Source of the DNA: an uncultured Collinsella sp.
GTDB taxonomy: Bacteria > Actinomycetota > Coriobacteriia > Coriobacteriales > Coriobacteriaceae
Assembly (NCBI GenBank): GCA_958408685.1
Contig: CATYLC010000002.1
Span: forward strand, 1 to 64,000
Direction: 5' to 3'
DNA: 64,000 nucleotides
Below, piece by piece: positions 16,525-25,196 of this stretch. Position numbers and translations under genes: made by a program. Every line of letters begins with the position of its first letter. The first letter of the stretch is position 1. The notes under the pieces are model-generated. The model made no database searches. It was not told where the DNA came from and saw nothing but the letters and a program-made list of their open reading frames with translations.

Positions 16525-17801
16525 TGGTCTCCTCGGTCGAAATGGTCCTTTGGGCAATCCACCACGCCACGACGCTGCTCTTTGGCGTCTTTGCCTCGGC
16601 GGCGCTGTGCGGTGTCGAGATCAACCGGCGTCATGTGCTTGAACTGGTGCTGGTCGGTGCCGTAACCGGATGCGCATTTGGCCTCGCCAATGCCGTCGGC
16701 GGCGAGCTTTTCGCCCGCCAGGTCTATCCGCTCGTCGTGCACCTGCCGCTTACCGTCTACCTATGCGCGCGCTACCGCCTGAGCCCGCTGCTTGCCGTGC
16801 TCGGCATTACGAGTGCCTATCTGAGCTGCCAGTTCAGCAATTGGATGGGCATCGCCGCATTTGCCGCAACCGATTCTCAGATCGCGTACTATCTGGCGCG
16901 CATCGCGACCACACTCGCCGTCTTTGCCGTCCTGATGCATTGGGCCGGCGACATCGGTCCGCGCTTGGCGATTAAAAGCACCACCGAGCTGGGCATCCTT
17001 TTAATCCTGCCGCTCGTCTATTACGTCTTTGACTATGCCACCAACGTCTACACCACGCTGTTCCACTCGGGCTCGGTGGTGACGGTTGAGTTTTTGGCAT
17101 TTGCGCTCTGTGCCTTCTATCTTATGTTTCTTGCCGTTTACCTGCGCGAATACGAAGAAAAGGAAACCGCCGAGCGAGAGCGCTGGATGCTCGAAACCCG
17201 CGACAACGCCGCCATCAAAGAGCTCGAGGCTTGGCGTCAATCTGGGCGCGAGCTGTCGATTCTTCGCCACGATATGCGCCACTTCCTACGCGGCCTGGCC
17301 GCTTTAATTGAGGAGGGCCACACCGACGAGGCGCTCAAACGCATCGATGAACTCTGCGAAGCCGGCGATCGCACCGCCGTACGTCGCTTCTGCGCCAACG
17401 AGACCGTAAACATCGCGCTTTCGTCATTTAACTCGGATATCAATAGAAACGGCATTACCGCCAACCTGCGCGCCGCCGTACCCGAAACCATCCACGTAGG
17501 TGACGCCGACCTGTTTAGCGTGCTCTCAAATGCCTTGGAAAACGCTATCACCGCCGCAAGCGCCGCACCCCAAGGAAAGCGATTCGTCGACTTTGACCTG
17601 CGATTAGAGGACGGCCAGCTGCTGCTGTTAGTTTCCAACACGTTTGACCGCGCGCCGCGCATGGTCGATGGCATGCCCGTGACCCGGCATGCGGGCCACG
17701 GCTTTGGCACCAGGAGCATCAAACTTGCCGTGGAGCGCATGAACGGCAACTGTCAGTTCCGCATTAACGGCGATCGGTTTGAGCTGCGCGCTGTGATGTA
17801 G
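16524..17801 (+). CDS. GHKL sensor histidine kinase (AgrC-like)
   Basis: The 425-residue membrane kinase has about six transmembrane helices in the first 220 residues, a cytoplasmic coiled segment, the phosphoacceptor His in LRHDMRHFLRGLAALIEEG (around 250) and a GHKL ATPase with the N box LSNALENAI and the G box GHGFGTRSI. It is the cognate kinase of the preceding LytTR regulator. No signal peptide gene or AgrB-like processing enzyme is next to it, so the ligand cannot be inferred. Confidence 0.92.
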   Translation: MVSSVEMVLWAIHHATTLLFGVFASAALCGVEINRRHVLELVLVGAVTGCAFGLANAVGGELFARQVYPLVVHLPLTVYLCARYRLSPLLAVLGITSAYLSCQFSNWMGIAAFAATDSQIAYYLARIATTLAVFAVLMHWAGDIGPRLAIKSTTELGILLILPLVYYVFDYATNVYTTLFHSGSVVTVEFLAFALCAFYLMFLAVYLREYEEKETAERERWMLETRDNAAIKELEAWRQSGRELSILRHDMRHFLRGLAALIEEGHTDEALKRIDELCEAGDRTAVRRFCANETVNIALSSFNSDINRNGITANLRAAVPETIHVGDADLFSVLSNALENAITAASAAPQGKRFVDFDLRLEDGQLLLLVSNTFDRAPRMVDGMPVTRHAGHGFGTRSIKLAVERMNGNCQFRINGDRFELRAVM

Positions 17802-17865
17802 AAGTGCGGCGCCGATCTCGAGGCGCGCCTTGCCCGCCAGGCAATCGCTCGCCGGCGCCAATCCG

Positions 17866-18441
17866 CTACAGCGGCGCGGCTGCCGGGGTCAGCTGCTTGA
17901 TGTATGCCCACATGCGCTGCTTGGCGGCTTTGTCAGTGAGCGCCGCCTCAAAACCGTCGAGCGCGAGCACGCGGCGACCCTGCACATGGGCGACCAGGCC
18001 GGGCTTGAGCATGGCGGTGTCGAAGTCATCGATCGCCACGAGCATATCGGCGTAGGTCTCGCGCATGGCATCAGCCGCATTGTTGTCGAGCAGTAGCACC
18101 GCCTCGGGGTCCAAAGCCTCAAGCGCCTCACGGAACAGCTCGCACGGCAGAGTCTCGCCCACCGCGACCACTCCGTCACCCACGCCGGCGACGCTTGCCA
18201 GCACGCAAAAATCCTCGGGCGCGTAGCCGATGGCCCCAAGCGCCTTGCGCAACGCCGCGCCATCCGGGCCGGCGGCAAGCTCGCCACCCGAACGCTCGGC
18301 CTCGTCCAAATCGCCTTTGACCAGCACGATCGGCGAGCACGCGTTGCCCGCGATACGCACGCCACGGACCGCAAGCGATGTGAGCTCCTGCTCGGCCGCC
18401 TGGGCGATGGCTTCTTTTTTCTGGCTTTGTGACGTGGACAT
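17866..18441 (-). CDS. Conserved protein, possibly a degenerate uracil-DNA-glycosylase-like fold
   Basis: I do not firmly recognise this 191-residue protein. The segment VLVKGDLDEAERSGGELAAG, followed by GAALRKALGAIGYAPEDFCVLAS, resembles the layout of family 4 uracil-DNA glycosylases (VGEAPG...GKLLDKML..IGL). The C-terminal LTDKAAKQRMWAYIKQL resembles their closing helix. However, the catalytic GEAPG motif and the iron-sulfur cysteines are missing, so it would be inactive if related. The start at 18441 has GGAGAG five bases upstream. It converges with the kinase gene and diverges from thioredoxin. Treat the fold idea as weak. Confidence 0.55.
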   Translation of the reverse strand: MSTSQSQKKEAIAQAAEQELTSLAVRGVRIAGNACSPIVLVKGDLDEAERSGGELAAGPDGAALRKALGAIGYAPEDFCVLASVAGVGDGVVAVGETLPCELFREALEALDPEAVLLLDNNAADAMRETYADMLVAIDDFDTAMLKPGLVAHVQGRRVLALDGFEAALTDKAAKQRMWAYIKQLTPAAAPL

Positions 18442-18577
18442 GCGCTCTCCAATCGTTTGCGTGCCCACCATTATATAAAAGAGCTGCCCGCGAGTGGTTG
18501 CTTTGCGGGCGGCTGGGTATAAGCACGGTCGTACTGAGTTTTACGCGGCCGAGCCGCGTCGCATTATGGAGGTCACC

Positions 18578-18898
18578 ATGGCTGACATTAATCAGATTAC
18601 CCCCGAGAACTTCGATTCCATCGTTAACGACACCCTGCCCGTGCTGGTCGATTTTTGGGCACCGTGGTGCGGGCCTTGTCGATCCCTCTCGCCCATCGTT
18701 GACGAGGTTGCCGATGAGCTGGCGGGCAAGCTTGCCGTTGCCAAATGCAACGTCGACGACAACCAGGACCTGGCCATGAAGTATGGCGTCATGAGCATCC
18801 CCACGCTGATTGTGTTTAAGAACGGCGAGGAGATTGACCGCTCGGTTGGCGCTCTACCCAAGGCGAGGCTGCAGGCGCTGCTGGAGAAGCATCTGTAA
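18578..18898 (+). CDS. trxA: Thioredoxin
   Basis: This 106-residue thioredoxin has the active site WAPWCGPCRSLSP (Cys about 32 and 35) and the conserved cis-proline in MSIPTLIVFKNGEE. It reduces protein disulfides in the cytosol. The start ATG at 18578 has ATGGAGG seven bases upstream. No thioredoxin reductase gene is in the window. Confidence 0.96.
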   Translation: MADINQITPENFDSIVNDTLPVLVDFWAPWCGPCRSLSPIVDEVADELAGKLAVAKCNVDDNQDLAMKYGVMSIPTLIVFKNGEEIDRSVGALPKARLQALLEKHL

Positions 18899-19010
18899 TA
18901 CGCTTGTTACTTACTCGCCGTCTATGAGCGCTTTTGCACCGCTCGCCGGACTTCTGGATGCACTGAGTGCAACCACGGATAGTATGGTAGTCACAAACAG
19001 CCCCCAGTGA

Positions 19011-19047
19011 ACGGGTGCGGGTCGCACAGACTCGTACCCGTTTTCTT
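19011..19047 (+). terminator. Terminator downstream of trxA
   Basis: A 13-bp stem with two wobble pairs (ACGGGTGCGGGTC at 19011-19023, GACTCGTACCCGT at 19029-19041) is followed by TTTTCTT on the plus strand. A 28-codon ORF at 18924-19010 precedes it but has no ribosome binding site. Confidence 0.8.
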
Positions 19048-19119
19048 ATGCAACTGCGCGCAGAGCGGGCGTAGTAAAATCTGAACCACTGAACTGCCCC
19101 ATACAAAAGGAGATTTCCC

Positions 19120-19368
19120 ATGCATGATGTTGGAATGAACATGAGCCAGCTTGCCATGAGCGTCAAGCAGGTCGACGACACCATCGAGCTCGCTCACGAG
19201 TGGAGCCATCAGCTGCTGCATGCGACCGAGAATTTTGACATGGAGCGCATCGGCGCCAAGCTCGAGGCCGCCATGGCCGCGCTGCACGAGGCGCATGACG
19301 CGCTCGAGGGCTACGAGGAAGCCATCGAGGCCGACCACAACTCCGTCGGCTCCGTGAAGCTGGTGTAA
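19120..19368 (+). CDS. Small helical protein of unknown function, first gene before nikR
   Basis: The 82-residue product is acidic and predicted helical (AMSVKQVDDTIELAHEWSHQLLHATENFDMERIGAKLEAAM) with seven histidines and several methionines, and no membrane segment. I do not recognise its family. A clear ribosome binding site (AAAAGGAGA) precedes the ATG. The nikR GTG start follows the stop codon by one base, so the two are co-translated. That makes a role in nickel handling or hydrogenase maturation plausible, but this rests on context only. Confidence 0.75.
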   Translation: MHDVGMNMSQLAMSVKQVDDTIELAHEWSHQLLHATENFDMERIGAKLEAAMAALHEAHDALEGYEEAIEADHNSVGSVKLV

Positions 19369-19369
19369 G

Positions 19370-19882
19370 GTGGCCGAACACGAGCACAGCTGCGGGTACG
19401 AGCACGAGCATCCGCACGGGGCGGACGGTGACGCGGGCTGCCACTGTAGTGGTTCCGGCTCCGAGCTGGTCCGTTTTTCGGTTACCGCGCCCGACGACCT
19501 GCTGCGCCGTTTTGACGAGCAGATCGCACGCCGCGGCGACGTGGCCAACCGATCCGAGGCCGTGCGCGACCTGATTCGCGCCTCGATCGCCAAAGAGCAG
19601 ATGCGCACGCCCGATGAGCATGTTATCGGGTCGCTCACCATGATCTACGACCACCATACCGGCGACCTGACGCGCCGCCTGGACGAGGTGCAGCACGACT
19701 ACACCGACGAGATCGTATCGACCATGCACGTGCATCTGGATCACCACAACTGCTTGGAGATTCTGGCGCTCAAGGGTCGCGGCGAGCGCGTCTACGAACT
19801 AGCCGATCGCCTGCTGGGTCTGCGCGGCGTTAAGCACGGCGAGCTCACGTGCGCCGCCACCAAGCAGAGCCTGGGGCTGTAG
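19370..19882 (+). CDS. nikR: Nickel-responsive regulator NikR with a His/Cys-rich N-terminal extension
   Basis: The 170-residue protein contains a ribbon-helix-helix domain (LVRFSVTAPDDLLRRFDEQIARRGDVANRSEAVRDLIR, about 33-70) and a C-terminal ACT-like nickel domain with the expected ligands (YDHHTG, MHVHLDHHNCLE). It differs from E. coli NikR by an N-terminal extension of about 30 residues rich in metal ligands (H4, H6, C8, H12, H14, H16, C24, H25, C26). It starts at a GTG right after the preceding gene and stands ahead of the hyp genes, so it probably links nickel level to hydrogenase maturation or nickel uptake. Confidence 0.92.
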   Translation: MAEHEHSCGYEHEHPHGADGDAGCHCSGSGSELVRFSVTAPDDLLRRFDEQIARRGDVANRSEAVRDLIRASIAKEQMRTPDEHVIGSLTMIYDHHTGDLTRRLDEVQHDYTDEIVSTMHVHLDHHNCLEILALKGRGERVYELADRLLGLRGVKHGELTCAATKQSLGL

Positions 19883-19900
19883 CGGGATTTCCCGCAGCGC

Positions 19901-19975
19901 ACCTGCCAAAAAGGGACAGGTTTGTTTTGGCAGGTTTAGCGTTTTACCTACCAAAATAAACCTGTCTATTTTGGT
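19901..19975. repeat. Pair of small hairpins with CTGTC loops upstream of hypF
   Basis: Hairpin 1: ACCTGCCAAAA (19901-19911) pairs perfectly with 19925-19935 around AGGGACAGGTTTG. Hairpin 2: ACCAAAATA (19950-19958) pairs with 19967-19975 around AACCTGTC. The loops are the same motif in opposite orientations. The pair fills the nikR-hypF gap. A third CCAAAA-type copy is at 27949-27977. Confidence 0.75.
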
Positions 19976-19997
19976 CGGTTTTGATGAGGGGTGTCGC

Positions 19998-22469
19998 ATG
20001 CGGCATGTGCATATTCATGTGACGGGCATTGTGCAGGGCGTTGGCATGCGACCGTTTGTGTATCGCGAGGCCATGGCGCATGGCATTTGCGGATGGGTGC
20101 TCAATGCGGGCGACGGCGTGCATATCGAGGCGCACGCTCCGGCCGATGCGCTCGATGCTTTTGTTGCCGCGCTTTCTGAGCATGCGCCTGCGGCAGCTCG
20201 CGTTGAGCGAGTCGATATTGCGGATTTGGAGCCTGGCGGCTGGAGCGCTGCCGATGAGCAGGGCTTTCACATTGTGGCGTCGCAGGACCAGACCGCACAC
20301 ACGACGCTCGTCTCGCCCGATATCGCCACCTGTGACGATTGCCTGCGCGAGTTGTTCGATCCCGCCGACCGACGCTATCACTACCCCTTTATCAACTGCA
20401 CTAACTGCGGCCCACGCTTTACCATCATCCGATCGCTGCCTTATGACCGAGCGGCCACGTCGATGGATTGTTTTCCCATGTGTCCCAAGTGCGCTGCGGA
20501 GTATGTCGACCCACTCGACCGGCGTTTTCACGCGCAGCCCGATGCCTGCTTTGATTGCGGCCCGCATATTACGTGGCGCGAGGCTGTAAACGGCAATGCG
20601 TGCGGGAATTCGTCCGCGACACCGGCCGTCGGCACCACACGCGAGGCCAGCGACGCTATCATCGAGCGCTGCGTTGAGCTGCTGGCCAGCGGTGGCATCG
20701 TCGCCATCAAGGGCCTGGGCGGATTCCATCTAGCCTGTGACGCTGCCAACGAGCAGGCGGTGGCCGAGTTGCGCCGTCGCAAACGCCGCAGCAACAAACC
20801 ACTTGCCGTCATGGTACGCAGTCTTGCTGATACCGAGCGCCTGTGTCATATCGACGATGCTGAACGCGATCTGCTCGCTGGCAGTATCCGCCCCATCGTG
20901 CTGCTGCGCCGGCGCACTGTTAGCGAGGACAACGACGGTTCCCCCGACATCCTCGCCCTCGCGCCATCTGTCGCGCACGACCTGCCCGAGCTCGGCGTCA
21001 TGCTCCCCTATACGCCGCTTCAACATCTGTTGCTTGCCGCGGCAGAAGTCTGCGGTATGCACGCGCTCGTCATGACCAGCGGAAACCTGAGCGAAGAACC
21101 CATCGAGACCGACGACGACCTTGCCTGGGAACACCTCGTTGCTGCCGGCATCGCCGACGCGTTGCTCGGCAACGACCGCGCGATCCTCTCGCGCTACGAC
21201 GACTCTGTAGTGCGCGTGGTCGACGGCGCCATTATGCCCGTTCGCCGCGCTCGCGGATATGCACCCCAGCCGCTACCGTTGCCGGCGCTCAACGGCGCTC
21301 CGTCCTGCGTGCTAGCCTGCGGGCCACAACAAAAGGCCACGATTGCGCTCACGCGTGAAGGGACGAACGGCGAGGCAACCTGTTTTGTGTCGCAGCATAT
21401 CGGCGATGTTGAAAACGGCGGGACCTTCGATGCCTGGAACGCCGCGCGCACGCGCTTGGAAGATCTCTTTGACTTGGCGCCCGCCGCCTTGGCCTGCGAT
21501 GTACACCCCAGCTATCTATCGGGCCAGTGGGCGCGCGAGCAGGCACGAAAATGCAATCTGCCGCTCGTCGAGGTGCAGCACCATCATGCGCATATCGCGA
21601 GCGTAATGGCCGAAGCCATCGCCGCGGGCCAGCTTACAACCGACGCGCGCGTCCTTGGCATCGCCTTTGACGGCACCGGCGCCGGCACCGATGGGACCAT
21701 TTGGGGCGGCGAGTTTCTTGTTGCCAGCCTTGGCGGCTTTGAGCGCGCCGCGCATTTGCGCACCTGGGCGCTCCCCGGTGGGGCGGCCTCCGTGCGCGAC
21801 GCCCGCCGCAACGCCTTCGCCCTGCTCAGTGAGCTCGGCCTGCTCGAGCACCCAGGTGCCGCTCGGCTTTTGGACGGCCTCGACGAACAAACGCGCAGCG
21901 TGACAGCCACCATGATCGAGCGCGGCATCAACAGCCCGCGTACCAGCAGCATGGGGCGTCTCTTTGATGCCGCGGCAGCAATTCTGGGCATCTGCGACAA
22001 GGCAACCTACGAGGGCGAACCCGCCATCGAGCTTGAGGCTGCCGCCTGGCGCGCGCTCAGCAGCGAAAGCGCCTGCCCCACCGGAAATATAGCGGGCTTT
22101 TCCGTAACCGAATCATCCCGTCCGGACGCCTGCCATGTTCTAAACTCCAGATCGCTTATTGAGGCGCTTTTGGAGGGAATCAGGGCCGGCGTACCCGCCG
22201 GCAGGCTCGCGCTCGACTTCCATATCGCCATCGCGCGCTCTTCGGTACGAATCGCACGCGAAATCTGTGCGCGCGAAGGCATCGATACCGTCGCGCTCTC
22301 GGGTGGCGTGTTCATGAACCGACTTTTGCTCCAGCTCCTCACCCGCGAACTCAAAAGCATGGGTCTCACCGTCTTGGTTCCTCACTCCGTACCCGTCAAC
22401 GACGGCTGCATCGCCTACGGTCAGGCGGCAGTCGCACGCACCCGCCTCGCACAGGTCGCACCGCAATAG
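19998..22469 (+). CDS. hypF: Carbamoyltransferase HypF
   Basis: HypF makes the cyanide ligands of NiFe hydrogenase by carbamoylating the HypE C-terminal cysteine. The 823 residues show an N-terminal acylphosphatase domain (VTGIVQGVGMRPFVYR), two zinc-finger-like CxxC pairs (CDDCLRELF, NCTNCGPRF, MCPKCAAEY, CFDCGPH), a YrdC-like domain (GGIVAIKGLGGFHLACDA) and the Kae1-like C-terminal domain (VQHHHAHIASVMAE, GIAFDGTGAGTDGTIWGGEF, LSGGVFMNRLL). The start at 19998 has GAGGGG upstream. It heads hypF-hypC-hypD-hypE. Confidence 0.96.
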   Translation: MRHVHIHVTGIVQGVGMRPFVYREAMAHGICGWVLNAGDGVHIEAHAPADALDAFVAALSEHAPAAARVERVDIADLEPGGWSAADEQGFHIVASQDQTAHTTLVSPDIATCDDCLRELFDPADRRYHYPFINCTNCGPRFTIIRSLPYDRAATSMDCFPMCPKCAAEYVDPLDRRFHAQPDACFDCGPHITWREAVNGNACGNSSATPAVGTTREASDAIIERCVELLASGGIVAIKGLGGFHLACDAANEQAVAELRRRKRRSNKPLAVMVRSLADTERLCHIDDAERDLLAGSIRPIVLLRRRTVSEDNDGSPDILALAPSVAHDLPELGVMLPYTPLQHLLLAAAEVCGMHALVMTSGNLSEEPIETDDDLAWEHLVAAGIADALLGNDRAILSRYDDSVVRVVDGAIMPVRRARGYAPQPLPLPALNGAPSCVLACGPQQKATIALTREGTNGEATCFVSQHIGDVENGGTFDAWNAARTRLEDLFDLAPAALACDVHPSYLSGQWAREQARKCNLPLVEVQHHHAHIASVMAEAIAAGQLTTDARVLGIAFDGTGAGTDGTIWGGEFLVASLGGFERAAHLRTWALPGGAASVRDARRNAFALLSELGLLEHPGAARLLDGLDEQTRSVTATMIERGINSPRTSSMGRLFDAAAAILGICDKATYEGEPAIELEAAAWRALSSESACPTGNIAGFSVTESSRPDACHVLNSRSLIEALLEGIRAGVPAGRLALDFHIAIARSSVRIAREICAREGIDTVALSGGVFMNRLLLQLLTRELKSMGLTVLVPHSVPVNDGCIAYGQAAVARTRLAQVAPQ

Positions 22470-22600
22470 GCTGTTCGGCCAGCCCACAAGCCGCCGTCTC
22501 ACAGGTGTAGCGCGTTTGCCCGCAGCGCCCGCGAGCGCTACCATCAACTGATGGATTATTGAGCGCCCATCCAGCGCAAAGCGTATAAAAGAGGAACATT

Positions 22601-22861
22601 ATGTGCCTTGCCGTTCCCGGTAAAGTAGTCAAACGCGACGATGACCTCAAGGCCACCGTCGACATGATGGGCATCGAGCGCCCTGTTTCGCTGAGACTCG
22701 TGCCGACGGCGCAGGTAGGAGACTATGTTCTCGTGCACGCCGGCTTTGGCATCCAGATTGTCGACGAGCAGGAAGCGCAAGAGACGCTCGAGCTTGTTAA
22801 TGCCATGTCCGAGCTGGTCGAAGAAGACCAGCTTGCCACCAACCCGGCCGAGGCATACTAG
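22601..22861 (+). CDS. hypC: Hydrogenase assembly chaperone HypC
   Basis: This 86-residue chaperone starts with the diagnostic MCLAVPGKV, whose Cys2 holds the Fe(CN)2CO unit in complex with HypD. AGAGGAAC precedes the ATG. The last base of its TAG stop is the first base of the hypD GTG start, so HypC and HypD, which form a complex, are tightly coupled. Confidence 0.96.
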   Translation: MCLAVPGKVVKRDDDLKATVDMMGIERPVSLRLVPTAQVGDYVLVHAGFGIQIVDEQEAQETLELVNAMSELVEEDQLATNPAEAY

Positions 22862-23973
22862 TGGCGGCCGAGCAGCCGGCGCGCTCCGGTATCGATTTCT
22901 CGGCATTCCGCGATCCCAAGCTGGCTCGCGAGCTCATCGAGCGCATTCATGAGCTTGTCGGCGACCGCGCCATCAACCTTATGGAAGTCTGCGGCACGCA
23001 TACCGTGAGCATCGGGCGCTATGGCTTTCGCTCCATTATGCCGGCCGGGCTCAAGCTGCTGAGCGGCCCGGGCTGCCCCGTCTGCGTCACCGCCAACCGC
23101 GACATCGACCACGCAATCGCGCTCGCCAACATAGACGGAGCCATCATCACCACCTTTGGCGACATGATGCGCGTGCCCGGATCATCCACCTCGCTCGCTG
23201 CGCAAAAGGCGGCAGGACGCGACATCCGCATCGTCTATTCCCCGCTCGACGCGCTCGACATTGCCGAGCAAAACCCCGATCGCCCGGTCATTTTTATGGG
23301 CGTGGGCTTTGAGACTACGACGCCCACCATCGCCGCCGCCATCTTGGAGGCCGAGGCGCGCGGGCTTTTGAATTTCTCGGTCTATTGCGCCCACAAGACC
23401 ACGCCGCCGGCGTTGCGCGCCATCGCTAACGACCCCGAGACCGCCATCGACGGCTTTATCCTGCCGGGCCACGTCGCCACCATCACGGGCTTGGCCCCCT
23501 TTGGCTTTTTGGTCGACGAGTTTAAGACTCCAGGCGTGGTAACGGGATTTGAGCCGGTCGACATCTTGCAGGGTATCTGCATGCTGGTCCAGATGGTTGT
23601 TGAGGGGCAACCCGCGATCGACAACGCATACCGTCGCGGCGTCAATGCCGACGGCAATCCTGTGGCGCGCCAGCTGGTCGAGCAGGTATTTGAGCCGTGC
23701 GATACCACATGGCGCGGGCTGGGATCGATTGCGGCTTCGGGACTCGCCATTCGTCCCGAGTTTTCGCACTTTGATGCCAGCATGCGCTTTGACGTGTCCA
23801 TCGAGCCGACGGTCGAGCCACGCGGGTGCCGCTGCGGCGACGTGCTGCGCGGGGCCATTACGCCGAGCGACTGCCCCCTGTTCGGCCACGCTTGTACGCC
23901 CGAGCATCCCGTCGGCCCCTGCATGGTGAGCTCCGAGGGCAGCTGCGCAGCATATTTCCGCTACCGAGGCTAA
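22861..23973 (+). CDS. hypD: Hydrogenase maturation protein HypD
   Basis: HypD is the scaffold on which the Fe(CN)2CO group is assembled. The 370 residues include MEVCGTHTVSIGRYG, the conserved GPGCPVCVT and the C-terminal [4Fe-4S] cysteines (RGCRCGDVLRG, CPLFGHACTPEHPVGPCMVSSEG). The GTG start overlaps the hypC stop codon by one base. A short hairpin separates it from hypE. Confidence 0.96.
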   Translation: MAAEQPARSGIDFSAFRDPKLARELIERIHELVGDRAINLMEVCGTHTVSIGRYGFRSIMPAGLKLLSGPGCPVCVTANRDIDHAIALANIDGAIITTFGDMMRVPGSSTSLAAQKAAGRDIRIVYSPLDALDIAEQNPDRPVIFMGVGFETTTPTIAAAILEAEARGLLNFSVYCAHKTTPPALRAIANDPETAIDGFILPGHVATITGLAPFGFLVDEFKTPGVVTGFEPVDILQGICMLVQMVVEGQPAIDNAYRRGVNADGNPVARQLVEQVFEPCDTTWRGLGSIAASGLAIRPEFSHFDASMRFDVSIEPTVEPRGCRCGDVLRGAITPSDCPLFGHACTPEHPVGPCMVSSEGSCAAYFRYRG

Positions 23974-23978
23974 TAGGT

Positions 23979-24002
23979 TCCGCCGTTCTAACGAACGGCG
24001 GA
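23979..24002 (+). promoter_or_regulatory. Hairpin between hypD and hypE
   Basis: A 10-bp perfect stem (TCCGCCGTTC and its complement) has a TAAC loop, just after the hypD stop codon. Without a T-run it is more likely an mRNA-processing or stability element than a terminator. Confidence 0.6.
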
Positions 24003-24057
24003 CCAGTCGACGCTGCGCCTCACCCATATAATTCCACCCACGATTGGAGTTTTCGAT

Positions 24058-25092
24058 ATGTCCCATAGCGTTACCGATAGCACCGTCCTGTTGGGCCACG
24101 GCTCTGGCGGTCAGATGATGAAACGCATCATCGATGAGGTCTTTTTGGATGCGTTTGGGTCGCCCGAGCTGCTCGAAGGCAACGATGCCGGCGTCGCCGC
24201 GCTGCCCGCGAGCGGGCGCATAGCCATGTCGACCGACAGCTTTGTGGTCTCGCCGCAGTTCTTCCCCGGTGGCAACATCGGCCGCCTCGCCGTGTGCGGA
24301 ACCGTTAACGACGTCGCGACCTCGGGCGCCAACGTGCGCTACCTGTCGTGCGGCTTTATCCTTGAAGAGGGCTATCCCATGGATAAGCTCCGCCAGATTG
24401 TGCAGACGATGGCCGAAACGGCGCATGAGGCGGGCGTGTCCATAATCACGGGCGACACTAAGGTGGTCGAGCGCGGCGGGGCCGACGGCGTCTATATCAA
24501 TACCGCCGGCGTGGGCGAGGTACCCGCGGGCGTAGCGCTCAGCGGCACCAACTGTCAGCCCGGCGATGTCATTCTGGTATCGGGTACGCTGGGCGACCAC
24601 GGCATCGCCATCATGAGCCAACGCGAGGGTTTGGCGTTTTCGAGCACGATTGAAAGCGATGCCGCACCGCTCAACCACCTGATTGCCGACGTTCTGGCCG
24701 CAGCGCCCGGCACGCGTTGCTTTCGCGACCCCACGCGCGGTGGCCTGGCGTCCACACTCAACGAGTTTGCCCAGGCCAGCGACGTTGCCATGGAGATCGA
24801 CGAGGACGATGTGCCCGTGCGCCCCGACGTGCAGGCAGCCTGCGAGATGCTCGGCTACGATGTGCTGCAGGTGGCAAACGAGGGCAAGATGGTTGCCGTC
24901 GTGCCGGCCGAGCAAGCCGATGCCGCGCTGAGCGCCATGCGCGCCGCCCGCTACGGCGAGAATGCCGCCGTCATCGGTCGCGTGCTGCCGCTTGCCGGGG
25001 GCGCACGTCCCGCCGTGCGCGTGCGCACCGGCTGGGGATCGACTCGCATCCTCGACATGCTCGTAGGAGAGCAGCTGCCGAGAATTTGCTAA
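24058..25092 (+). CDS. hypE: Carbamoyl dehydratase HypE
   Basis: HypE dehydrates the thiocarbamoyl group on its own C-terminal cysteine to a thiocyanate, the cyanide donor. The 344-residue PurM-like ATPase has GHGSGGQMMKRII, STDSFVVSPQFFPGGNIG and FRDPTRGGLASTLNE, and ends in the canonical PRIC with the reactive cysteine last. It is the last hyp gene here; hypA, hypB and any hydrogenase structural gene are outside the window. Confidence 0.96.
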   Translation: MSHSVTDSTVLLGHGSGGQMMKRIIDEVFLDAFGSPELLEGNDAGVAALPASGRIAMSTDSFVVSPQFFPGGNIGRLAVCGTVNDVATSGANVRYLSCGFILEEGYPMDKLRQIVQTMAETAHEAGVSIITGDTKVVERGGADGVYINTAGVGEVPAGVALSGTNCQPGDVILVSGTLGDHGIAIMSQREGLAFSSTIESDAAPLNHLIADVLAAAPGTRCFRDPTRGGLASTLNEFAQASDVAMEIDEDDVPVRPDVQAACEMLGYDVLQVANEGKMVAVVPAEQADAALSAMRAARYGENAAVIGRVLPLAGGARPAVRVRTGWGSTRILDMLVGEQLPRIC

Positions 25093-25196
25093 CAACAAAG
25101 GCTCAGGGCTATTAAAGATATTCAGATTCCAAACATGCCCGGCACGCATGCCCAGTATCATGGGGTGCGTTTTGGAACCCAATGACGGGAGCTTTC

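Noticed and set aside
18924..19010. 28-codon leader peptide before the terminator at 19011
   Set aside because: No ribosome binding site and no run of regulatory codons; the terminator is explained as the end of trxA.
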